Shown: positions 1 through 5,774 of the stretch, in pieces
How positions within the stretch are numbered: position 1 is the first letter of the stretch
Layout of the letters: every line of letters starts with the position of its first letter
Program-made: the position numbers and the translations under genes
The notes under the pieces: model-generated
What the model saw: the letters and a program-made list of their open reading frames with translations, nothing else
Database searches by the model: none
What the model was told of the DNA's origin: nothing
Assembly (NCBI GenBank): GCA_002401105.1
Contig: NVSD01000036.1
Span: 9,163-14,936 of the forward strand
DNA length: 5,774 nucleotides
DNA from: Flavobacteriaceae bacterium
Lineage (GTDB): Bacteria > Bacteroidota > Bacteroidia > Flavobacteriales > Flavobacteriaceae
Direction of reading: 5' to 3'

Positions 1-2253
1 GACAGCTTATTAGAACGCGAAATGCTTATGGTAACTCGTATTGCAAAAACTGCTTCAGGTCTTGGATTTGGAGGAGGAAAAGCCAATACTCAAGTTTTAA
101 GGTGGCAGAAAAAAGGAAAAAAAATTGTATTGCGTGTGGTATCACATTCTGTAGTAGCCAACGATTCGTTGCCTGTACACGAAGCTGTCGTTAATTCAAA
201 TTTCGAACCTGTTTTATACACCTTTCCTATCAAAGCATTTGGAAAAGACAGTACTTCTACGGTAATAGATGTTACCGATTTATTTTCCAAGGATATTAAA
301 GCTCTAGGAATACCTAACTGGCAACGTAAACAATATAAAATATCTAGATTAGATGGCTTAAACTCCTTTATTGAAACGGTAAAAAGTTACCCTTTAAATA
401 TTGAATCGCGTCATGTAAAAACATATAGTGCATCTGCGGCACCATCGCATTCTAGTACTGGAAGTATTACAGTAGAAATGAGCAATTCTATGATCTTACT
501 ACCTAAACTTCCTATGAAACGTCGTTACCATGACCAACGTGTAGGATGGTTTACTTCTGGTCAAGTAGATTATGGGAATGAAGCGCATAAAAGCAAGAAA
601 CTAACTTTCTTAGACCGATGGAAATTAGAAGTAAAAGCAGCAGATATTGAAAAATTCAAGCGTGGAGAATTAGTCGTACCAAAAAAACAGATTGTTTATT
701 ATATTGACAGAGCTACGCCTACAAAATGGGTAAAATACATCAAACAAGGAATTGAAGATTGGCAAGTTGCTTTTGAAGAAGCAGGTTTTAAAGATGCTAT
801 CATTGCAAAAACACCTCCTACAAAAGAAGAAGACCCGGACTGGAGTCCTGAAGATGTACGCTATTCTGTAGTACGTTATCTAGCCTCTCCTATTCCGAAT
901 GCTAACGGACCTCATGTTAGTGACCCGCGTTCTGGTGAAATTTTAGAATCTGACATTAACTGGTACCACAATGTAATGACGTTATTACACAATTGGTATT
1001 TTATCCAAACGGCAGCCATTAATCCAGATGCTCGTGGAAATGAATTTAAAGATGAAGTAATGGGACGTTTAATTCGTTTTGTATCTTCTCACGAAGTTGG
1101 ACACACATTAGGATTACCTCATAATATGGGAAGTAGTTGTGCTTATTCTGCAGAGAACTTAAGAGATGCCGCATTTACAAAAAAGAATGGAACAGCTCCT
1201 TCTATTATGGATTATGCCCGTTTTAATTATATCGCTCAACCGGGCGATGAAGGTGTTGCCATGATGCCTGAAGTAGGCTGCTATGACAAATATGCAATCA
1301 GCTGGGGATACCGTCCAATTTTAAACACCACTGCTGAAAAAGAAAAAGAGATTTTAGATGCATGGATTCTAAAACATGCTGGAGATCCATTATACCGTTT
1401 TGGACACCAACAAATGGGAGAGGTAATTGACCCGAGCTCACAAACAGAAGATTTAGGTTCTGATGCTATTGTAGCAAGTAGATACGGTATTGCTAACCTT
1501 AAGCGTATTGTTCCTAGATTGGAAGAATGGACTTCAGAAAAAGGAGAAAATTATGACAATCTAAAAAACATGTACGGACAAGTGCTAAGTCAATTTAACC
1601 GATACATGGGACATGTTACCGCTAATATAGGGGGTGTTTACGAACATTACAAAGCTACTGACCAGTCTGGTGCAGTATATACGTACGTAGATAAAGATCA
1701 CCAAAAAAACAGCTTGCAATTTATTCAAACTCAGTTATTCGAAACACCTCATTGGATGTTGGATGAAAATATTTTTAGTAAGATCGAATATTCTGGAGCT
1801 ATTGAGCGTATTAGAAGTTTACAAGTAAAATCACTAAGTAATATTCTAAGCATTACACGTATGGCACGTTTGATTGAAAACGAAGCTAAAAACGGTTCCA
1901 ATGCATTTACACTGACAAACATGATGTCCGATTTACGTAAAGGTATTTGGAAGGAAATTTACTCAGGAAAACCTGCTGATGTATACCGCAGAAATTTACA
2001 ACGTGCTTATGTGGAAGAATTAGCAAATGTAATGACGTCCAAAAGTATTAAAAAAGGCTCAAGTTATGGAGGCTACCGCAAAGGAATGGCTGTAAACACC
2101 AATCAATCTGACATTAAGGCAATGGTTAGAGGTGAATTAAAACGCTTACAGCGCGATGTAAAGAAAGTAATGTATAATGGTAACACTACCAATAGATACC
2201 ACTTACAAGACATTGAAGAACGTATTGATTTGATTTTAAATCCGATTAAATAA
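1..2253 (+). CDS. Zinc-dependent metalloprotease, DUF5117/DUF4953 family (5'-partial)
   Basis: The frame is open from base 1, so the ATG at 22 is internal and the gene starts upstream. 750 codons are visible, ending at TAA 2251-2253. The zinc site HEVGHTLGLPHN is at visible residues 364-375 (bases 1090-1125): three His ligands and the catalytic Glu365. SIMDY follows at residues 401-405, with Met403 as the probable Met-turn, so the catalytic core is metzincin-like. The N-terminal part (about residues 10-200) resembles DUF5117, and the part around and after the zinc site resembles DUF4953. Family members are usually somewhat longer, so the missing part should hold the signal peptide and a DUF5118-like segment. 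The expected role is hydrolysis of peptides or proteins outside the cytoplasm; the substrate is unknown. No C-terminal sorting domain is seen; the protein ends in the helical stretch DIEERIDLILNPIK. The catalytic motif appears intact, so it is probably active. Sampled GC is higher than in the minus-strand genes of this window. Confidence 0.93.
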   Translation, partial: DSLLEREMLMVTRIAKTASGLGFGGGKANTQVLRWQKKGKKIVLRVVSHSVVANDSLPVHEAVVNSNFEPVLYTFPIKAFGKDSTSTVIDVTDLFSKDIKALGIPNWQRKQYKISRLDGLNSFIETVKSYPLNIESRHVKTYSASAAPSHSSTGSITVEMSNSMILLPKLPMKRRYHDQRVGWFTSGQVDYGNEAHKSKKLTFLDRWKLEVKAADIEKFKRGELVVPKKQIVYYIDRATPTKWVKYIKQGIEDWQVAFEEAGFKDAIIAKTPPTKEEDPDWSPEDVRYSVVRYLASPIPNANGPHVSDPRSGEILESDINWYHNVMTLLHNWYFIQTAAINPDARGNEFKDEVMGRLIRFVSSHEVGHTLGLPHNMGSSCAYSAENLRDAAFTKKNGTAPSIMDYARFNYIAQPGDEGVAMMPEVGCYDKYAISWGYRPILNTTAEKEKEILDAWILKHAGDPLYRFGHQQMGEVIDPSSQTEDLGSDAIVASRYGIANLKRIVPRLEEWTSEKGENYDNLKNMYGQVLSQFNRYMGHVTANIGGVYEHYKATDQSGAVYTYVDKDHQKNSLQFIQTQLFETPHWMLDENIFSKIEYSGAIERIRSLQVKSLSNILSITRMARLIENEAKNGSNAFTLTNMMSDLRKGIWKEIYSGKPADVYRRNLQRAYVEELANVMTSKSIKKGSSYGGYRKGMAVNTNQSDIKAMVRGELKRLQRDVKKVMYNGNTTNRYHLQDIEERIDLILNPIK

Positions 2254-2267
2254 GTACGAAGCTTCTT

Positions 2268-2326
2268 ATACCAATTACAATCCAAAATAACCGATACAAA
2301 TGGTCACTTGGAAATGTAATTGGTAT
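2268..2326. repeat. Long imperfect inverted repeat downstream of the protease
   Basis: A perfect 12-bp inverted repeat, ATACCAATTACA at 2268-2279 and TGTAATTGGTAT at 2315-2326, encloses 35 nt. The stem can continue inward past a 1x2 internal loop with TCCAA 2281-2285 pairing TTGGA 2308-2312, then ACC 2290-2292 with GGT 2302-2304. It has no T-tract of its own and sits before the actual terminator. The shape fits a small palindromic dispersed element or a 3'-end stabilising hairpin. The structure is seen directly; that it is a dispersed repeat is inference, as only one copy lies in this window. Confidence 0.55.
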
Positions 2327-2347
2327 TACTAGAACAAGAAATAAAAC

Positions 2348-2384
2348 AGCGTATTACTTTTACAAAGTAATACGCTATTTTTTT
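2348..2384 (+). terminator. Rho-independent terminator of the metalloprotease gene
   Basis: AGCGTATTACTTT (2348-2360) pairs perfectly with AAAGTAATACGCT (2364-2376) around a 3-nt loop, giving a 13-bp stem. It is followed by A and then seven T (2378-2384). It lies about 95 nt after the protease stop codon. On the minus strand the stem is followed only by a broken T-run, so any terminating effect in that direction would be weaker. Confidence 0.88.
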
Positions 2385-2698
2385 ATATTAACTTCACTTC
2401 CTGCATTTAATATAATGGTTTTTAATCTGGTTTTACATATTAGCTGAAGTTAATCCATAAGCGTTTAATTTGGTATCATCAAATTTCACAAATACCCGTT
2501 CTGCTTGGGCTTCATTTATTTCTACTTTCTAAGCATCTTCTAACCTTATAAGTCTATGTAGCAAATTGTCCGCGTAATCTTTCATTTCTCTATATAAAAA
2601 ACCATCACTCGCAATCCCAACTACAACGCCACAAACTTCACCTATGCCATCCTCTTTTAATTGTGGGTGCACATTATTCGGATATCCTAGAAGACTAC
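2384..2698 (-). pseudogene. Relic of an RND efflux permease (AcrB-like porter-domain fragment)
   Basis: Read on the minus strand from about 2687, the sequence gives YPNNVHPQLKEDGIGEV, then GVVVGIASDGFLYREMKDYA, then DNLLHRLIRLEDA, a stop (TAG 2531-2529), KVEINEAQAERVFVKFDD, TKLNAYGLTSANM, and a second stop (TAA 2435-2433). After NQIK a one-base slip in the A-run at 2419-2423 restores TIILNAGSEVNI. The spacing of VVGI..DG, the acidic-DY helix, KVEI..AQ and LNAYGL matches the porter region of RND (HAE1/AcrB-type) permeases, roughly AcrB residues 125-215. The full protein is above 1000 residues; only about 100 remain, with neither end. Homology stops at the T-tract of the protease terminator. 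The two stops and the frameshift show it is dead. The family was recognised from memory of conserved motifs, without a search. Confidence 0.78.
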
Positions 2699-2890
2699 TT
2701 AAAAGACAATCGTTTTACTTTGACCAATTACAGACCTGGTTTTGTGCTGTAACTTTTGAAACATAACTTCTGTTCCCTCGCTTGTTTTATCAACAAGTAT
2801 TCCGATATTCAAAATTTTTTCAGACGGAGAAAATTCAATTAGAGAAATTAAAAAAAACACTATAAAACAATATATTCTCTTGGTAAGAAA
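2699..2890 (-). pseudogene. Relic of a TolC-family efflux protein N-terminus (Bacteroidota type)
   Basis: On the minus strand a 63-codon open stretch ends at TAA 2701-2699. It begins FLTKRIYCFIVFFLISLIEF, a basic then hydrophobic stretch typical of a signal peptide, and continues SPSEKILNIGILVDKTSEG, TEVMFQKLQHKTRSVIGQ and SKTIVF. The IGILVD strand, then a helix, then a (V)IGQ/KTI strand resemble the periplasmic-binding-protein-like domain that precedes the TolC barrel in many Bacteroidota outer-membrane efflux proteins. No start codon is in frame: a TAA at 2896-2894 closes the frame and there is no ATG after it, so the original start is lost or mutated. The barrel is absent. The RND fragment begins immediately downstream, one base out of frame. 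The signal peptide and alpha/beta start are clear; the family is inferred. Confidence 0.55.
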
Positions 2891-2992
2891 GGTTTAAAGA
2901 TTTTAGAATAGTATATTATTAAACTATGGGAAAGTAATTACCTATTCCTATTTATGTTTCAAATATAGTGATAATTTAAAAAAAACATGTTC

Positions 2993-3754
2993 TTAGGCAT
3001 TTATCCAGTTTTTGAAATGTGTAGCCTTTGCTTTACTTACAACAATCCTCTCTGTAAACTTCGGATTTGTATTCACCACTAATTTCCCATTAAAATAATA
3101 CTTAATATTTACAATTGCATTTCGGTTCAAAACAATTTGTCTATTGACTCTATAAAAAATTGAAGGATCTATTTCTCCTTCAATATCTTCTATTTTCTTG
3201 TCAATAATAAATAATTGATTGTCAAAAGTAATTCCTTTTACAATTCCTGTCTCAATAAAAAAGTAGGCCAAATTTTCTGTTTTCACAGGAATAAGTTCGT
3301 CTCTTATTTGAATTAAATAGGTCTTTTTAAACACTTTATTTTTAGCATGGAAAAACTTAAGTAATCCTTGCATTTGATCGTTAATTGGTTTTATAGGCGC
3401 TAATCTGCTTTTATATTTTTCTATTGCCTCACTAAGCTCTTCTTCATTAACCGGTTTTAATAAATAATCAATACTATTTAATTTAAACGCCTTAATAGCG
3501 TATTGATCATAGGCTGTAGTAAAAATAAGCGGGATAAAAATATTTACTTTTTCAAAAATCTCAAAAGAAATTCCATCCCCCAAATGAATGTCTATAAAAA
3601 TAAGTTCAGCCTCATTTGGAGAAGAAAAATATTTAACTACAGATTTAACTGAATCCAATACTTTCAATATTTCAATATTTGAGTCTATACTTTTCAATAA
3701 AAAAATCAAATTTTCACTTGTGGCAATTTCGTCTTCAACTATTATAACTTTCAT
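2993..3754 (-). CDS. LytTR-family response regulator
   Basis: DNA-binding response regulator of 253 residues. The N-terminal receiver domain (about 1-118) has the acidic pocket VEDE (residues 6-9), phospho-acceptor Asp55 in FIDIHLGD, the switch Thr79/Thr80 in FTTAY, and Lys100 in LLKP. A short linker leads to a LytTR domain (about 145-250) with the typical stretches YLIQIRDELIPV, FYRVNRQIVLNRNAI and a C-terminal VVSKAK. All key receiver residues are present, so phosphorylation control is expected. I chose ATG 3754-3752 because it begins directly with MKVIIVEDE; an in-frame TTG two codons upstream (3760-3758) would add only two residues. No Shine-Dalgarno is seen, as usual in Bacteroidota. The kinase stop lies 9 nt before this ATG, so the two genes form one transcript, and the kinase is the probable phosphodonor. 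The target genes are unknown. Confidence 0.95.
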   Translation of the reverse strand: MKVIIVEDEIATSENLIFLLKSIDSNIEILKVLDSVKSVVKYFSSPNEAELIFIDIHLGDGISFEIFEKVNIFIPLIFTTAYDQYAIKAFKLNSIDYLLKPVNEEELSEAIEKYKSRLAPIKPINDQMQGLLKFFHAKNKVFKKTYLIQIRDELIPVKTENLAYFFIETGIVKGITFDNQLFIIDKKIEDIEGEIDPSIFYRVNRQIVLNRNAIVNIKYYFNGKLVVNTNPKFTERIVVSKAKATHFKNWINA

Positions 3755-3763
3755 CGACAAATT

Positions 3764-4834
3764 TTAATTATTTAATGGCAACTTTACTTTAAAGACCCCT
3801 TTACTATTACTTATAACAATATGTTTATCTTTTAATAATACATACCGTTTATTTATATTTATCAATCCTTGGCCTGTACTATCTACAAAAGAAGTTCTTG
3901 GTTTGATTATATTTTCAACTATAAGGTAATTATTTTCAATAAATAATTTTACATGTAAAGGATTACTTTCGGAAATTTCATTGTGCTTCACAGCATTTTC
4001 AACTAATAATTGCAACACTAACACAGGAACTTCCTGGTTTATCCATTTCTCATCAATACTTATTTCAATGCTAAACCTGTTGCGGTATCTTGTATCAATC
4101 AGATACACATAACTATCTAGAAACTTAAGCTCTTCTTTTAAAGTTACTAAATCTTTTTCTCCACTTTGTAAAATATAGCGATACAAAAAGGATAATTTAT
4201 TAACAAACATGGTTGCTTTTTTGTTCTCACGAATTAAAGAATTTAATGAGCTTAAAGAATTAAACAGAAAATGCGGATTTATTTGGTTTTTTAAAGAGGC
4301 CAATTCATTCAGGAGACTTTGTTGCTTTAACAATTCTTTTTCGGCAATATCTTCTTGACGAATCACTTGAAATCTTAAAATTCTAGCAATAAAAATAAGA
4401 ATAATTTGTACTATAAAATAAACAAAATAGAGCATTGATATATCAGACGAAGTCAAAAAAGAACCTATCATCTTTTCATAAAAAAACACTAAAACATTCA
4501 CGCTACAAAAAAAGAATACTACATTTAAAACTACTGTTAATGCACTCCTAACAAACATTCTATAAACGGAAAATCTAAATTTCCAGTTGGTGTTGAATTG
4601 TAGTATTAACCAAGAAAAGACAAAAAGGAATATGGTTCTTACGACTACATCGCTTATTGATGTTGTCGCAAAAGATTTTCCTAATTTTTCTACTATGTCA
4701 TATAACTGCAATAGCCTAGGAAAATTAATTAAAGTAGCAATCAAAGCTGCAATTCGAATTAGTGATAATTGCTTAATGTTTTTAAACCGCAAAGTATTTT
4801 TTATTTTTAGGTTATAGAATACGAAATTACACAT
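3764..4834 (-). CDS. LytS-like sensor histidine kinase (His_kinase/HATPase_c), four TM segments
   Basis: Membrane sensor kinase of 356 residues. Hydrophobic segments at about 25-45, 62-80, 97-118 and 132-153 suggest four transmembrane helices with no large extracytoplasmic domain, so the signal may be sensed in or near the membrane. A charged helical linker (156-180) leads to the His_kinase motif NQINPHFLFNSLSSLNSLIR, with phospho-acceptor His188. The ATP-binding domain has the N-box LLVENAVKHN (Asn280) and a short glycine box STGQGLININKRY (319-331), the compact form usual for LytS/YehU-type kinases. The ATG at 4834 is the only Met before the first TM helix (the next is residue 93), which supports this start. 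No Shine-Dalgarno precedes it. The protein should autophosphorylate and pass phosphate to Asp55 of the LytTR regulator encoded just downstream. The signal is unknown. The gene is very AT-rich in its membrane part. Confidence 0.94.
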   Translation of the reverse strand: MCNFVFYNLKIKNTLRFKNIKQLSLIRIAALIATLINFPRLLQLYDIVEKLGKSFATTSISDVVVRTIFLFVFSWLILQFNTNWKFRFSVYRMFVRSALTVVLNVVFFFCSVNVLVFFYEKMIGSFLTSSDISMLYFVYFIVQIILIFIARILRFQVIRQEDIAEKELLKQQSLLNELASLKNQINPHFLFNSLSSLNSLIRENKKATMFVNKLSFLYRYILQSGEKDLVTLKEELKFLDSYVYLIDTRYRNRFSIEISIDEKWINQEVPVLVLQLLVENAVKHNEISESNPLHVKLFIENNYLIVENIIKPRTSFVDSTGQGLININKRYVLLKDKHIVISNSKGVFKVKLPLNN

Positions 4835-5186
4835 AAATTATTTGATTTGATTTTTACACTAACTTTTTAATCAACTTAGTTTCCTTCCGTTAATCTTAAT
4901 AAAGTTAAATAGTGGTTTAACGTTCAATATTTAACCTGAAACCTAGTTAATTATAGCTGTTATCTTTTAAGTTTTAATGTAGATAGGACCTCCCATTTAT
5001 TTTACATTAAATCCTATTCCTTATATCATTTATAAATACTATTAAAATTGAATACTAAAAAAAAGTATCTCCAAACTCAGAAAATCATATTCGATGAAGC
5101 CAAAAAGCAGAACAACTTTGATTAAGACTCGATGCATCTTCTATTTCCTATAAGCCATCTATTCTGAAAATATTTTTAAGTGAAAT
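4835..5186. other. 352-nt intergenic region upstream of the LytS/LytTR operon
   Basis: This is AT-rich DNA with no supportable gene on either strand and no tRNA-like structure. It must contain the promoter of the minus-strand kinase/regulator operon, but I cannot place a convincing Bacteroidota TTTG / TAnnTTTG pair. It holds a 9-bp inverted repeat at 4973-5011, a short hairpin GTTAAA/TTTAAC at 4904-4921, and a LytTR-consensus-like 9-mer TCCGTTAAT at 4886-4894, about 50 nt upstream of the kinase start. I see no clear terminator for the kinase gene ending at 5187. Short hydrophobic or basic reading frames around 5040-5160 are unrecognisable. Confidence 0.6.
4973..5017. repeat. Inverted repeat with interlocked second arm (pseudoknot-like)
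   Basis: TTTAATGTA at 4973-4981 pairs perfectly with TACATTAAA at 5003-5011 across a 21-nt loop; two more pairs (G-U, A-T) are possible inside. A second complementary pair, ATAGGA 4983-4988 and TCCTAT 5012-5017, has one arm inside the loop and one outside, the order of an H-type pseudoknot. On the minus strand the loop carries a GGGAGGTCC run, rare in this AT-rich stretch. No T-tract follows on either strand, so it is not an intrinsic terminator. It lies about 140 nt upstream of the kinase start. Function is unknown, and chance is possible given the base composition. Confidence 0.35.
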
Positions 5187-5774
5187 TCACACCTCTTCTA
5201 CAAATACATACTTATACGGTAGTGTAACAAAAAAGGTGGCTCCCTTACCTTTTTCTGAGTCTACATGCAATCTACCTCCTAATAATTTTACGTTTTCTAA
5301 TGCAATAGATAAACCAAGTCCTAGTCCAGAAGTATTTTTTGATAAATCAATTTTAGCCTTAGAAAAAGGTTTAAAAATAGTTATGTGTTTTGATTTTTCA
5401 ATCCCTACTCCAGTATCTTTTATATAAATTAGTATTTTTTTATTTTCAAGTTTATATCCAAACTCAACAATCCCTCCATTTGTATATTTAAGGGCATTTT
5501 CCAATAAAATCCTCAATATCTTATTCAGTTTTAAATTATCAGTAATTATGGTACTTAGATTACCTGAAAGGGGGGTATTAAGGTATAATTGTATTTTTTT
5601 TTCTTCAGCGCTATCTTTAAAATCTAAAAATAATTCAAACATTAGGTCATTCAAACAAACCTCAGTTTCTAGGACTATTATTTGTTTAGTTGCCAATTCA
5701 GAAATTTTTAAAATATGACCAACAACATCCAGTAACTGTTGACCGTTACGCTGAATTACATCCACAAACTCCAT
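5187..5774 (-). CDS. Sensor histidine kinase, C-terminal HisKA helix and HATPase_c domain (5'-partial)
   Basis: The last 195 residues of a HisKA-type histidine kinase. The frame is open to the window edge, so the Met at 5774 is internal and the gene begins outside. The visible start, MEFVDVIQRNGQQLLDVVGH, is the second helix of the HisKA dimerisation domain; the phospho-acceptor His lies just beyond the window. The HATPase_c domain follows with N-box LRILLENALKYT (Asn93), G1 box DTGVGI (120-125), F box IFKPF (133-137) and G2 box SGLGLGLSI (149-157), all intact, so the catalytic core should bind ATP. It ends at TGA 5189-5187 soon after the last strand (FFVTLP), so no receiver domain is attached at the C-terminus; any sensor domains would be upstream. 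It differs from the LytS-type kinase by its full F and G2 boxes. Its regulator partner is not in this window, and 352 nt separate it from the next gene. Confidence 0.92.
   Translation of the reverse strand: MEFVDVIQRNGQQLLDVVGHILKISELATKQIIVLETEVCLNDLMFELFLDFKDSAEEKKIQLYLNTPLSGNLSTIITDNLKLNKILRILLENALKYTNGGIVEFGYKLENKKILIYIKDTGVGIEKSKHITIFKPFSKAKIDLSKNTSGLGLGLSIALENVKLLGGRLHVDSEKGKGATFFVTLPYKYVFVEEV

Noticed and set aside
90..290. Minus-strand 66-codon frame inside the metalloprotease.
   Set aside because: Antisense shadow of a strongly conserved coding region, with no family features.
2103..2285. Minus-strand 60-codon frame over the end of the protease.
   Set aside because: Antisense shadow overlapping the conserved C-terminus and the inverted repeat.
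2723..2732. Second occurrence of ACCAATTACA, also found in the inverted repeat at 2270-2279.
   Set aside because: Lies within the TolC-like relic where it encodes part of SVIGQ on the minus strand; no flanking similarity, so coincidental.
2974..2992. AACATGTT palindrome followed by T8 on the minus strand just after the LytTR gene stop, as a possible terminator.
   Set aside because: The palindrome has no loop and cannot form a normal hairpin; it is not a credible intrinsic terminator.
4587..4817. Plus-strand 76-codon frame inside the sensor kinase.
   Set aside because: Antisense to the transmembrane region of the kinase; no independent coding evidence.
5052..5068. ATACT/AGTAT hairpin with an A-only loop in the intergenic gap.
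   Set aside because: Five weak base pairs in AT-rich DNA; expected by chance.
5042..5137. 31-codon minus-strand reading frame (MHRVLIKVVLLFGFIEYDFL...) that looks like a small hydrophobic peptide.
   Set aside because: No recognisable family, no start signal, and AT-rich DNA rich in Phe/Leu/Ile codons readily gives such frames.
5236..5427. Plus-strand 63-codon frame inside the partial kinase.
   Set aside because: Antisense to the conserved G1, F and G2 boxes of the HATPase domain.

Overview
The window looks like a chromosomal fragment of a member of the Bacteroidota, most likely Flavobacteriia. The evidence is low GC, no Shine-Dalgarno sequence before any visible start, a DUF5117/DUF4953-type zinc metalloprotease, and a LytS-type sensor kinase paired with a LytTR response regulator. 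Genus cannot be assigned from this sequence alone.

Layout. Positions 1-2253 (+) hold most of a large metzincin-like metalloprotease whose 5' end lies outside the window. It is followed by a long imperfect inverted repeat (2268-2326) and a strong intrinsic terminator (2348-2384). Positions 2384-2890 hold no intact gene. Read on the minus strand they contain two adjoining gene relics: the N-terminus of a TolC-family protein of the Bacteroidota type that starts with a periplasmic-binding-like domain, then a piece of the porter domain of an RND efflux permease, broken by stops and a frameshift. The best reading is the collapsed scar of a TolC/adaptor/RND efflux operon. Positions 2993-4834 (-) carry a two-gene operon, a four-TM LytS-like histidine kinase followed 9 nt later by a LytTR response regulator. 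A 352-nt gene-free stretch (4835-5186) follows, holding a 9-bp inverted repeat in a pseudoknot-like arrangement and one LytTR-consensus-like 9-mer. Positions 5187-5774 (-) are the C-terminal catalytic half of a second, unrelated histidine kinase that runs off the window.

How the parts work together. The LytS/LytTR pair is a self-contained signalling unit: the membrane kinase senses a signal and phosphorylates the regulator, which binds DNA through LytTR. The second kinase lies upstream on the same strand but is separated by a long gap, so common transcription is uncertain. The protease faces the other way, converges on the minus-strand genes, and is insulated by its terminator. I see no undescribed defence, mobile or biosynthetic system. 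The least expected content is the decayed efflux-operon scar, which lies in apparently non-coding DNA.
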